From positions 1 to 64,000 of the forward strand of contig NZ_JANAVP010000023.1 of assembly GCF_024213665.1 (NCBI RefSeq): a DNA stretch of 64,000 nt, in the 5' to 3' direction. Source of the stretch: Streptomyces sp. A3M-1-3 (lineage in GTDB: Bacteria; Actinomycetota; Actinomycetes; Streptomycetales; Streptomycetaceae). Both the position numbers and the translations under genes were made by a program. Shown here in pieces: positions 9,139 to 17,426 of this stretch. Every line of letters begins with the position of its first letter. Position 1 is the stretch's first letter. A model generated the notes under the pieces. It saw only the letters and a list, made by a program, of their open reading frames with translations, was not told the DNA's origin and did no database searches.

Positions 9139-9552
9139 GTGGCGCTCAACGCGAAATGGGGGGAGCTGTTCGGCGACGACAGCCCCGGCGCCAGGATGAC
9201 TCTGGCTTCGACCGACGGACCGCCAGGCGCCGGGAACACCGGAGGCGGACCTGACCTCGAGGTCAGCGAGGGTCCCTGGACCACAGCTGCCGGTGTCGCG
9301 AACGCCCTGAACACCTCCTCCGCCTCCGCCCTCACTGAACTGGACACTGCCTCGGAAGGCATAGCCGGAGGTGCGGCGGGCTTCACCAGCACTCCGGCGC
9401 TGGAAGAGGTCCGTACCTCCTGGAAGGGCCGCCTCGCCTCCGTACGCGACGAGTGCCTTCGCCTCGAGGGTGCCCTCAAGTCCGCGGGTAAGGAGTTCGG
9501 CGAGCAGGAGATCAGGAACAAGAAGCGCTTCGAGGGGCAGGCTTCGAAGTGA
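9139..9552 (+). CDS. WXG100/ESX-like small alpha-helical protein
   Basis: The protein is 137 aa from GTG, preceded by GGGAGAGG; an ATG at 9112 has a poorly spaced site. The C-terminal 80 residues form an amphipathic helical region with W-K-G-R (SWKGRLASVRDECLRLEG), as in ESAT-6-like helical hairpins, and a charged end. Its stop overlaps the GTG of the next gene (GTGA), so the two are probably translated together. The partner is a DUF1023 hydrolase with its own helical N-terminus, an arrangement common in actinobacteria. Secretion by a type VII route is inference only. Confidence 0.55.
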   Translation: MALNAKWGELFGDDSPGARMTLASTDGPPGAGNTGGGPDLEVSEGPWTTAAGVANALNTSSASALTELDTASEGIAGGAAGFTSTPALEEVRTSWKGRLASVRDECLRLEGALKSAGKEFGEQEIRNKKRFEGQASK

Positions 9553-11341
9553 CCACATGGCAGCACTTGCGCGATGTGAAGCTCTCGGAGTACGAGGACG
9601 CGGCGGACGGCTGGGGCAAGGTCTCGACTCGCGCCAACGCGGCCAAGGACCGAGTCGACAACGAGATGCTCGGCAAGCTCCGCGAGACGCAGACGGGCGA
9701 CACTGCCACCACGGCCATCGGCAATCTGGCCCGGCTCAGCCGCAACTACCAGTACATCCATACTGAGTGCGGACTGATCCGCACCGGCCTGAACGGACTG
9801 GCCGCCGAACTGGCCGCGCCTCAGAAGAAGCTGAAGCAGGCTCTCGAGGACGCCGAGAACCTCAAGTTCTTGGTAAACCCCGACGGTTCGGTCGAGTACC
9901 CCGCCTCCCCCCTTACGCCAGTCCCACTCGCCCCCACCGGCACTGCCACCCCCGGCGCCCCCGTCCCGCTCCTGCCCGGAAAGGCGGAGGGCGGCGCCGA
10001 CCCCAACAAGGGCAAGGCCGAGGACATAGCCGAGCGGATCGCCGGCGCGGTCCGGGAAGCCGTCGAGATCGACGGCCGGTACGCCGGGGTTCTGCGCAAG
10101 CTGAAGACCACCGACGGGCTCGAGGTCTCTAACGAGATGCTCGCGGACGCCGCCCGGGATACCAGGGACCTCCAGAAGGCAGCCGGCAAGTACGCCGACG
10201 ACTCGAAGATACCCAAGGACAAGTCGGCAGCCGAGAGCGCCGAGTGGTGGAAGGGCCTCACCCAGGAGCAGCGGGACGAGTACGCAACCCTCTACCCCGC
10301 TTCCGTCGGCGCCCTCGACGGCATCCCGTCGACCGTCCGCGACGACGCCAACCGCATGGTGCTGGCGGAGACGCGGGCCCAGGCGCAGCTTGATCTGGAC
10401 AGACTGGGCCCTGAGCCCTCCAAGTACATCCAGAACCCGAACGGCTCCTACCCGGCGGCTCTCAAGAATCCAGCCTGGGACAAGTGGGAGAAGGACGGCG
10501 GAACACGCCTTCGGGTGGAGCTCAAGGGCATGGACGCGATCCAGAAGCGGTTCGATGCGCCGCCTTCGGCCAACCTGCCCGAGGCGTACCTCCTCGGCTT
10601 TGACTCCCAGGGCACCGGCCGCGCGATCATCGCCAACGGCAACCCGGACACGGCCGACCACACCGCGGTGTACGTACCCGGCACCACGACAAAGTTGGAG
10701 ACCATCAACGGGGACATCAACCGGATGACCGAACTGTGGCGCGAGGCCAACTCCCAGGCTCCGGGCGAGACCACCTCGACCATCACCTGGCTCGGTTACG
10801 ACGCCCCGCAGAGAGCATCGTTTCCGACGCGACGGAGAAGCGGTGGGCGTACGACGGCTCCCCCAAGCTGAACTCCTTCATGGACGGTCTCGAAGCCGCC
10901 CAGGGCGGCGCCGACAATAGCCACACCACCGTCATCGGCCACAGTTACGGCTCCACGGTGGTCGGTGATGCCTCCAACAAGGGAGATCTGTCCGCCGACG
11001 ACATCGTCGTCGCAGGCAGCCCAGGCATGATGGTCGGCGACGCTGACGACCTCGACGTCGGCAGGGACCATGTGTGGTCCGAGGCAGCCTGGAACGACCC
11101 GGTACCGGCCGGCGGCAAGGTGGCCGAGCTCGGCGGCTACAAGTGGACTGTCCCGACCTGGAACGGCATCCCCTTCAATGCGGGGTACATCCAGGTGGTG
11201 CCGTCCGACGAGGCCTTCGGTGCCCACCGGATGGACGTGGACACCAGCGGACACAGTGACTACTGGAATCGCGACTCCCTGAGCCTGAAAAACCAGGCCT
11301 TTGTAGTCACCGGGAAGTACAACCGAGTGGAAGAGGACTAG
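9549..11341 (+). pseudogene. alpha/beta hydrolase with DUF1023 domain, split by a +2 frameshift
   Basis: Two frames together make one family member of about 596 aa. The first frame (9549 to about 10815) has an alpha-helical N-terminal half, then the start of the hydrolase fold ending ITWLGYDAPQ. The second frame (from about 10812 to 11341) continues SIVSDATEKRW and contains the nucleophile elbow GHSYGS near 10937. The break falls on AGAGAG at 10810-10815. Removing one AG gives DAPQSIVSD with no gap, so the likely event is one extra dinucleotide. Without correction the first frame ends at 10871 and lacks the catalytic serine. It could be true inactivation or a sequencing error. Confidence 0.75.
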
Positions 11342-11901
11342 TGACCCGGATCGGCAGCAAGGGTAGGCGCCGCGCATGTGGCGCTCTCACTTCCGCTCTC
11401 GCCCTGGCAATCATCGCGACGGGATGCTCGAAGGACATGGACGATCTCGGCTACACCCCCACCACGCTCGGCGTCGAGGAGGCGCGGGCGAAGACCAAGG
11501 CTGTCTCCAGTCAGATTTTCGACATGATCGGCATTAAGCAGGGCAAGACAAGCGAGCCTGGCCCCGGCGTCTCGACCTGCGCCGAAGACCCTGAGCGCCT
11601 CTTCATGTCGCGTCACCCGTGGTCGATCTATGGAGTCTCGGAAGACGAGCTGAAGCGGGGCTTTGCGCGACTCAAGGAGAGCCTGCCCAACAACGGCTGG
11701 AAGATCGTCGAGTACGGCCCGAACAGGAGCGCTGCCAAGACCCTGGAACTCACTGCAGACTCCGAGAAGGAGCGCTTCTCGATCAACGCGGAGCTGCATG
11801 TCAGCGGAGACTCGCGAGAGAAGCAGCCTCTGATCCTGGTGCACGTGGTCTCCGGCTGCTACCGCGCACCCGAGGGCACGGACCTCAACGGCATCTACTG
11901 A
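11341..11901 (+). CDS. lipoprotein of unknown function
   Basis: The protein is 186 aa from a GTG that overlaps the stop of the preceding hydrolase frame (TAGTG). A signal peptide with lipobox I-A-T-G-C places the mature protein on the outer face of the membrane, anchored at Cys29. The rest is soluble with two more cysteines. I do not recognise the family. The overlap suggests an operon with the ESX-like protein and the DUF1023 hydrolase, so it may be the envelope-bound partner of that pair. Confidence 0.65.
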   Translation: MTRIGSKGRRRACGALTSALALAIIATGCSKDMDDLGYTPTTLGVEEARAKTKAVSSQIFDMIGIKQGKTSEPGPGVSTCAEDPERLFMSRHPWSIYGVSEDELKRGFARLKESLPNNGWKIVEYGPNRSAAKTLELTADSEKERFSINAELHVSGDSREKQPLILVHVVSGCYRAPEGTDLNGIY

Positions 11902-11915
11902 GCCTGACGACGTGT

Positions 11916-11943
11916 GCCGTGCCGGGTGCCGCTCCGGCACGGC
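11916..11943. terminator. bidirectional terminator hairpin
   Basis: GCCGTGCCGG and its complement CCGGCACGGC are separated by 8 bases, between the convergent ends of the lipoprotein gene and a DUF397 gene. Confidence 0.7.
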
Positions 11944-11945
11944 CT

Positions 11946-12185
11946 CTATGCGACCGCGCCCTGGCCATCGAGTTCCGCGAAGTGGTCGAACTCGCCGGCC
12001 AGCACGCCCTTCACGAACGCGTCCCACTTGCGCTGGGTCGTCGTGACGACGTTGTCCGGGTCGCTCGTCTCGCGGATGTAGATCAGCCCGTCCGGCCCGG
12101 CGGCGATCTCGATCCACGGCCCGGGCCCGTCCTCGCCCTCGGGCGCGGCCCTGGTCCAGGTGAGGTCTGCGGGGATCTCAGACAT
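11946..12185 (-). CDS. DUF397 family small protein
   Basis: The protein is 79 aa. It shows the DUF397 pattern: an early W-x-R, the central GLIYIRETSDPDN, then KWDAFVKGVLAGEFD. DUF397 genes accompany Scr1/XRE-type regulators in Streptomyces, as here. Its ATG overlaps the stop of the upstream DUF397 gene by 8 bases, so three minus-strand genes form one unit headed by the regulator. Confidence 0.8.
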   Translation of the reverse strand: MSEIPADLTWTRAAPEGEDGPGPWIEIAAGPDGLIYIRETSDPDNVVTTTQRKWDAFVKGVLAGEFDHFAELDGQGAVA

Positions 12186-12363
12186 GGTTCTCCTTGATGG
12201 CGCGGAGGAGGGCGGACCAGGTGTCGGGGTCAGTCAGGAGTATGGACCCTCTGGGGTCGCTGCTTTCAGTGAGTCTGACCGTCCGGTCGGGCGCTGCGGC
12301 GACGTGTACGCAGGATTCGCCCTCTCCGCAGTAGGACGACTTCTGCCAGCTGTCGGCGAACAC
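12178..12363 (-). CDS. DUF397 family small protein
   Basis: The protein is 61 aa from GTG at 12363, which has AGGGAG 5 bases upstream. It is a textbook DUF397: W-x-K-S-S-Y-C followed by ESCVHVA, a central SDPRG and the C-terminal W-x-A-L-L. Starts further upstream would run into the regulator gene. Such proteins are thought to work with the neighbouring XRE regulator, possibly as an antitoxin-like partner; that is known of the family only. Confidence 0.85.
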   Translation of the reverse strand: MFADSWQKSSYCGEGESCVHVAAAPDRTVRLTESSDPRGSILLTDPDTWSALLRAIKENHV

Positions 12364-12373
12364 TGGTCTCCCT

Positions 12374-13225
12374 TCACAGGCTCTTGGCGATGGTGTGGAT
12401 GAAGTCTCGTGATTCCGCCGCGTCGAGAGCGATCGCCTCCAGGCGGGCGAGGACTTGGCGGTACTTGTTGAGCTGCGCCTCGGCATCGAGCAGCGTCATG
12501 CCGTGGGACTGGTCCAGCTGGACCGTGTCGAGCTGCGGCACCGGGCCGTGTACGTAGTAGACGGGCTGGCCGGCGCCGGGATACGCACCCGCGTCGAACG
12601 GGATGACCTGGATGGTGATGTGATCGCGCTCCCCCATCGCGAGCAGTTGGAGCAGCTGGTTCCGGGCGATGGCCGGGCCGCCGAACTTCATGCGCAGTGC
12701 CGCTTCGTGGATGATCGCCCGGTACGGGGCGGGGTCCTCCCGGAAGAGAACCACCTGCCGCTTGATACGGAACGACATCCGATGCTCGGCCTCGGGCGGT
12801 GACAGATCGGGAACGACCTGGCGGAAGACCTCGCGGGCGTGGTCCGCGGTCTGGAGCAGGCCAGGGATGCCCGAGGTGTGGGCGGTACGCAGCTCCTTGC
12901 CGTGATGGTCCAGTTCCGCCAGGTCGAGCAGACCGGCGGACAGGATTTCCCGGTACTCCTCCCACCAGCCGCGCTTGCGATCGCCGGTCATGGCGGCGAG
13001 GGCCTCCACGAGCGCGGGGTCCGGGCACGAATAGTTACAGGAAAGGGTGCGTACGCGGTCGGCGCTGACTCCGTAGCGGCCGGCTTCGATGTTGCTGATG
13101 CGCGCCTGGTTGCCGCCCAGCAGTGCGGCTGCCTCCGTGGCGTTGATCCCCGCACGCTCACGCAGCTTGCGCAGCTCGGCACCGAGCCGTTGACGGCGGG
13201 CCGTTGGCGTAGAGCTGGACGTCAT
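12374..13225 (-). CDS. XRE helix-turn-helix regulator with DUF5753 domain (Scr1 type)
   Basis: The protein is 283 aa. The N-terminal helix-turn-helix (LGAELRKLRERAG, then NQARISNIEAGR) covers residues about 10-65, and the DUF5753 domain fills the rest, with GIPGLLQTADHAR and FRIKRQVVLF typical of the family. The ATG at 13225 has GGAGGGG 3 bases upstream and is preferred to one 48 bases earlier. It is first in an operon with two DUF397 genes and divergent from an HATPase gene, a common Streptomyces cassette. Confidence 0.9.
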   Translation of the reverse strand: MTSSSTPTARRQRLGAELRKLRERAGINATEAAALLGGNQARISNIEAGRYGVSADRVRTLSCNYSCPDPALVEALAAMTGDRKRGWWEEYREILSAGLLDLAELDHHGKELRTAHTSGIPGLLQTADHAREVFRQVVPDLSPPEAEHRMSFRIKRQVVLFREDPAPYRAIIHEAALRMKFGGPAIARNQLLQLLAMGERDHITIQVIPFDAGAYPGAGQPVYYVHGPVPQLDTVQLDQSHGMTLLDAEAQLNKYRQVLARLEAIALDAAESRDFIHTIAKSL

Positions 13226-13423
13226 CAACCCCTCCCTGGACAGGTCACCCACACGAGGGTACCTGGCATGCAAACCAGCAGAATCGTGGAATTCATTCCA
13301 TGAAGCGCTCTAGCGTGTGAACCAGGCCACCCGCCTGGAAGAACCCCGCTCGACGGAGCGACCTGGTCACCGGGCAACGCAGTGCACACCACAGCCAACT
13401 TCCCTCCGTGATCGGAGACTTCC

Positions 13424-13858
13424 ATGGCAACCGTATCCCCGCCCTGGGCCTACACCCTCCAACTCCCGCACGATCCCCGTGCGCCCCGCATCGCCCGCAC
13501 CACCCTCCGGGCGGTCCTGCGGACCCACGGCATGACCGAACTCGCCGACACCGCCGAGCTGTTGGCGAGTGAACTGGTCACCAATGCCCACCGGTACTCC
13601 GACGGTCCGTACATGCTCCGCCTCCGGGCGATGGAGTACGGCCGGCTGCGGGTGAGCGTGTGGGACAGCAACCCGGACATCCCGGCCCCCTTCGGGGACG
13701 GGGTCCCGTCCGGTCCGCCGGGCGATCTCGCCGAGCGCGGGCGAGGGCTCCACCTCGTACGGCTGTGCGCCGACAACTGGGGCGCGTACCGGCTCGGGGA
13801 CGCGGTGTCCGGCCGGGCGGGGAAGCTGCTCTGGGTGGAGTGTGATCGTCACGCGTAG
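13424..13858 (+). CDS. ATP-binding protein, anti-sigma factor-type HATPase
   Basis: The protein is 144 aa with a single HATPase_c fold of the SpoIIAB/RsbW type. The N box is visible in ELVTNAHRY (residue about 50), the G1 box in VWDSNP and the G2 region in ERGRGLHLV. GGAG lies 6 bases before the ATG. Streptomyces has many such orphan proteins, and they often flank XRE/DUF397 pairs, as here. The target, if any, is not visible. Confidence 0.85.
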   Translation: MATVSPPWAYTLQLPHDPRAPRIARTTLRAVLRTHGMTELADTAELLASELVTNAHRYSDGPYMLRLRAMEYGRLRVSVWDSNPDIPAPFGDGVPSGPPGDLAERGRGLHLVRLCADNWGAYRLGDAVSGRAGKLLWVECDRHA

Positions 13859-14082
13859 GCCGTTGTCAGTGCGGCCGCCTATCGTGACTGTGTGTAGTGG
13901 AGTGGTCGCCTGTGAGGGGAGTTGGAATGGCAGACAAGGAACAAGGGCTGCGGGTGAGGCCCTGCAGCCGTCCGCATGCGTCGGCAGCCCAGTACGGTGG
14001 AATCACCCCTGCGCGGGATGCGGGACCTCCCCCCGAACCCGCCCGCGCAGCTCCTGAGTCGCAGAGACGGAGGCCACGAACC

Positions 14083-14652
14083 ATGCACGTTCCTGTCTTG
14101 CGTCCGCGTCCGGGGAATCTGCGCGAGGTCGCCGAGAAGATCGAAGAAGCGACGGGCCTGCGCGTGCAGGTCCTGGGAGGAAGCCTCGTGATGTCCCCAA
14201 CCCCGCGCGGCAAGCACGCGGGTGTGATCCACCGGCTTGAGCAGGCGATCAGGCCTTCGCTGCCACCGGCGCTCGTGGCGGTCGAAGTGGCGTCCATTGA
14301 GATGCCCGACGACCCTGACGACTACGTGACCCCCGATCTCACCATCTGCCCGGCCGACTTCCTCGAGTCCGACGACTGGTTGATCGACCCGCGCGACGTC
14401 GAGCTCGCCGTCGAGGTGATCTCCAAGTCCGAGAAGGTCCGCGACATCACGAGCAAGCAGGACTGGTATGCCGTTGCCGGAGTGAAGGCCCTGCTCGTCA
14501 TTGACCCGCGCCAGGGAACATGGGCTCTGCACACCCGGCCGGAGGACGGCCGCTACGAAGAGGCCCTGCGTGGGAAGTACGGCGAGACCGTCCCGCTTCC
14601 CGCACCGCTCGCGCTCGATGTGGAGACCGGACGCTTCCCGCTGTACGGATGA
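14083..14652 (+). CDS. Uma2 family (DUF820) putative endonuclease
   Basis: The protein is 189 aa, the usual Uma2 length. The family's PD-(D/E)XK-like core is visible: VTPDLTICPADFL near residue 85, then the catalytic-type strand VELAVEVISKSEK and DITSKQDWYAVAGVKALLVID. The ATG at 14083 has GGAGG 9 bases upstream. An in-frame ATG at 13927 also has a good ribosome site but would add 52 Pro/Arg-rich residues unlike the family. The function of Uma2 proteins in actinobacteria is not established. Confidence 0.75.
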   Translation: MHVPVLRPRPGNLREVAEKIEEATGLRVQVLGGSLVMSPTPRGKHAGVIHRLEQAIRPSLPPALVAVEVASIEMPDDPDDYVTPDLTICPADFLESDDWLIDPRDVELAVEVISKSEKVRDITSKQDWYAVAGVKALLVIDPRQGTWALHTRPEDGRYEEALRGKYGETVPLPAPLALDVETGRFPLYG

Positions 14653-14745
14653 CGACTCCCACTGGTCACCGGCCAGGCCGAAGGGGCCGACACGACCAGG
14701 GGCGAAACGGCAGTGAATCCGGCCCGGATGGGGGAGGGTTGAGGG

Positions 14746-15756
14746 GTGCGGAAATTCTGGGTTGGCGGTGGGATCGGGATCGGGTTGTGCCTGAGCTTCC
14801 TCGGGCTGCTCGTCGTCGGGACGTACTCCGCCGCCGCGAGCCTGGCCGCCGGGGGTGGCGGGCGGGCCGTCGGGCTGGCCAAGGGGGCCGTGCCCGCGTT
14901 GTACCAGCCGCTCGTACAGAAGTGGGGCAATCTCTGCCCCGCCATCAATCCCGCGCTGCTGGCCGCGCAGTTGTACCAGGAGAGCGGCTGGAACCCGAAG
15001 GCCAAGAGCCCCGCCGAGGCCCAGGGCATCGCGCAGTTCATTCCGGGGACCTGGGCCGTGCACGGCCTCGACGGGGACAACGACGGGGACCGGGACGTCT
15101 GGGACCCGGCCGATGCGATTCCGTCAGCCGCTTCGTACGACTGCAAACTGGCCGGATACGTCGAGGATGTGCCGGGCGATCAGACCAAGAACATGCTGGC
15201 CGCCTACAACGCGGGCGCGTACGCGGTCATCAAGTACAAGGGCGTGCCGCCCTACCGCGAGACCCAGAACTACGTCAAGGTCATCACCACCCTGGAGAAG
15301 AGCTTCGCGCGGCCCGTCGGGCGCGTCGCGCCCTCTCGGCAGGCCGCCGGGGCCATCTACTTCGCGCAGAAGAAGCTCGGAACGCCGTATCTGTGGGGCG
15401 GGAACGGGACCACAGATCAGGGCGGGCGGTTCGACTGTTCCGGGTTGACCAAGGCCGCGTACGAGACGGTGGGAATCGAGCTGCCGCGCGTCGCCAACGA
15501 CCAGTACAACGCCGGGCCGCATCCGTCGCGGGACGAGTTGCTGCCCGGTGACCTCGTCTTCTTCTCGGACGACCTGAACAACTCGCGCGCGATCCGGCAC
15601 GTCGGGCTGTATGTCGGTGGCGGGTACATGATCAACGCGCCGTACACCGGGGCCGAGATCCGCTTCGACAAGATCGATACGCCGGACTACTTCGGCGCCA
15701 CGCGGGTCACCGAGGATGGCGCGAAGGCGCTCCCGAAGACCTTCCCCGCCGCGTGA
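14746..15756 (+). CDS. bifunctional lytic transglycosylase and NlpC/P60 (C40) peptidase
   Basis: This 336-aa membrane-anchored cell wall hydrolase starts at GTG after GAGGG. Residues about 9-34 form the anchor. The transglycosylase domain (about 55-185) shows the catalytic Glu in YQESGWNPKA and the typical EAQGIAQFIPGTW. The NlpC/P60 domain (about 200-310) has the catalytic Cys in FDCSGL and His in IRHVGLYVG. The two activities cut glycan strands and peptide stems. Fusions of this kind usually sit beside type IV secretion genes; here the secretion-like operon is 6.7 kb away across accessory DNA. Confidence 0.9.
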   Translation: MRKFWVGGGIGIGLCLSFLGLLVVGTYSAAASLAAGGGGRAVGLAKGAVPALYQPLVQKWGNLCPAINPALLAAQLYQESGWNPKAKSPAEAQGIAQFIPGTWAVHGLDGDNDGDRDVWDPADAIPSAASYDCKLAGYVEDVPGDQTKNMLAAYNAGAYAVIKYKGVPPYRETQNYVKVITTLEKSFARPVGRVAPSRQAAGAIYFAQKKLGTPYLWGGNGTTDQGGRFDCSGLTKAAYETVGIELPRVANDQYNAGPHPSRDELLPGDLVFFSDDLNNSRAIRHVGLYVGGGYMINAPYTGAEIRFDKIDTPDYFGATRVTEDGAKALPKTFPAA

Positions 15757-15978
15757 CAATCCGGGTGACATGGCTTGAACTCTCCGTAAAACGGTGGCCC
15801 TGAGCTGCGGCGATGTATCTCTCTTCGATAACGTCTGAGTGATCGTTCGGTGGAGAGCGGAACGTACCCAGCAGGCCGGGCGTTCCCTGGTACCAGTGAC
15901 CGGCACGACCACGGGGGTTGATGGAGAGGGCGCACGCCGGAGTGCGCCCGCAGGCGACAAGGCAAGGGGCCGCAGCAG

Positions 15979-16698
15979 ATGGCTGGACTCGCGACAGATG
16001 GGTCGAACCCCGACGTCAGCCTGCTCTACGACATCAACGGACTGGCGGTGGACGCGCCCCGCTGGTTCGACCGCGTGATGGAGTTCGCCGGCGAGTACGG
16101 AATCCTGCTCGCCCTGGTTCTGCTGGTGCTCTGGTGCTGGTGGAGCGTGCGCCGGCGGGAGGACGAGGCCCAGGCGGTGTCCTCGGTCGCCGGGCTCGTC
16201 TGGGCACCGCTCGCGGCGGGTCTCGCCGTCCTCGTCAACATTCCGATCCGCGGATTCGTCGAGCGGCCCCGGCCGTTCGTCGGACACCGGGGGCTGGAGG
16301 TCCTGGTGTCGGGGAAGGCGGACTACTCGTTCGTCAGTGACCACGCGACGTTGGCCATGGCCATGGGTGTCGGTCTCTTCGTCGCCAACCGGAGGTTCGG
16401 CCTCGCCGGGATCGCCCTCGCGGTCGTCGAGGGCTTCTGCCGCGTCTACCTGGGCGTGCACTACCCGACGGACGTGATCGGCGGCTTCGCGCTCGGCACG
16501 GCCGTCGCGCTGCTGCTCGCGCCGCTCGCCATGGCGCTGCTGACGCCGGTCGTGTCGGCGGTCGCGCGGTCCGAGCGGGTGGGACGGCTCGTCCGGGCGA
16601 AGGGCGCGGGCCGGTCGGACGAGTCGGAGGAGCCCGGGCGGGCGACACCGCTGGACATCCCCGAGCCGAGATCCGAGGACAACGACCTGGCCGCCTGA
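15979..16698 (+). CDS. PAP2 family phosphatase, BcrC-like
   Basis: This 239-aa membrane protein has about five helices. The three PAP2 motifs are visible: RGFVERPRP (C1), SFVSDHAT (C2, the SDHAT form seen in BcrC-type undecaprenyl-diphosphate phosphatases) and RVYLGVHYPTDVIGG (C3). The likely role is recycling of the lipid carrier for cell wall synthesis. The C-terminus is a charged tail after residue about 200. Its last 238 bases are overlapped on the other strand by the sortase frame. Confidence 0.85.
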   Translation: MAGLATDGSNPDVSLLYDINGLAVDAPRWFDRVMEFAGEYGILLALVLLVLWCWWSVRRREDEAQAVSSVAGLVWAPLAAGLAVLVNIPIRGFVERPRPFVGHRGLEVLVSGKADYSFVSDHATLAMAMGVGLFVANRRFGLAGIALAVVEGFCRVYLGVHYPTDVIGGFALGTAVALLLAPLAMALLTPVVSAVARSERVGRLVRAKGAGRSDESEEPGRATPLDIPEPRSEDNDLAA

Positions 16699-17426
16699 GC
16701 CGGCGTCACCACGGCGGTCAGCGCCGCGCTGACGACGATGTTCGAGTCCCAGTGGCCGCCCGGGCCGATGGCGCCGCCGCAGGTGATCAGCCGTAGCTCC
16801 GGGCCGGGGACGGGACCGTAGACCCGCTCCGTCGGGAACCGGTCCGTCCGGTACGTCTCGACGCCGGTGACCGTGAAGCGCATACGCTGCCCGTCCCCGC
16901 GCTCCGCCTCGATCAGATCCCCCACGCCCACCCGTCCCAGCCGTGCGAAAACGGCGTTACGGAAGCCGTCCCGGTCGCCGGTGCCCTCCGCCGACGGGGC
17001 GTCACGGTGACCCACCAGGACCGCGGGACCCGGCCCGCCGGGGGGTGGGCCCAGGCGGTACCAGCCGACCTTCATCGCGTCCTCGAACTCCGGTACCTCC
17101 AGCGTCCCGTGGTCGTCCAGCCCGAGCGGCAGGACCGGCGCGTCGAGGCCGAGGGCGGGGATGCGCAGCCGCACCGGGGCGGTGGGGCCGGCGGCGGGGA
17201 CGGCGCCGCGTTCCCCGGGCGGGTGCGTGGCGTAGAGGTTCAGCAGCAGGGCCGCCAGCGCGCACAGCGCCGAGGCCGTGAACACCGCCCGCACCGCCCT
17301 GCCGCCCCTGCCGCGCCCGCCGCCGGCGCTGCCGCCCGGCCTGCCGCGTGACCTGTGGCCCGGCCTGCGGCGCTTGCGCTTCAGCGGTGCTCGCCGGCCC
17401 TTCGGCGGTGGTGGGCGCGCAGCCAC
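16461..17426 (-). CDS. class F sortase-like protein with a long read-through tail
   Basis: A basic N-terminus and one membrane helix (TASALCALAALLLNLYA) precede a sortase domain with the catalytic His in LVGHRDAPS and Cys in LRLITCGG. Where many sortases have the catalytic Arg just before the last strand, this one reads H-W-D-S-N. After that strand the frame has no stop for about 80 codons and runs antisense into the PAP2 gene, giving a Ser/Ala-rich tail unlike any sortase. The start is unsure: GTG at 17426 overlaps the upstream gene by 46 bases, and GTG at 17294 is possible. Sortases attach proteins to peptidoglycan. This one may be impaired. Confidence 0.6.
   Translation of the reverse strand: MAARPPPPKGRRAPLKRKRRRPGHRSRGRPGGSAGGGRGRGGRAVRAVFTASALCALAALLLNLYATHPPGERGAVPAAGPTAPVRLRIPALGLDAPVLPLGLDDHGTLEVPEFEDAMKVGWYRLGPPPGGPGPAVLVGHRDAPSAEGTGDRDGFRNAVFARLGRVGVGDLIEAERGDGQRMRFTVTGVETYRTDRFPTERVYGPVPGPELRLITCGGAIGPGGHWDSNIVVSAALTAVVTPAQAARSLSSDLGSGMSSGVARPGSSDSSDRPAPFARTSRPTRSDRATADTTGVSSAMASGASSSATAVPSAKPPITSVG

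Noticed and set aside
13927..14082. Alternative start of the Uma2 gene with a good ribosome site
   Set aside because: The added 52 residues are Pro/Arg-rich and unlike Uma2 N-termini. The ATG at 14083 gives the family length.
14653..14745. Riboswitch before the transglycosylase-NlpC/P60 gene
   Set aside because: Such hydrolases can carry a c-di-AMP riboswitch, but the gap here is only 93 bases, too short for one.
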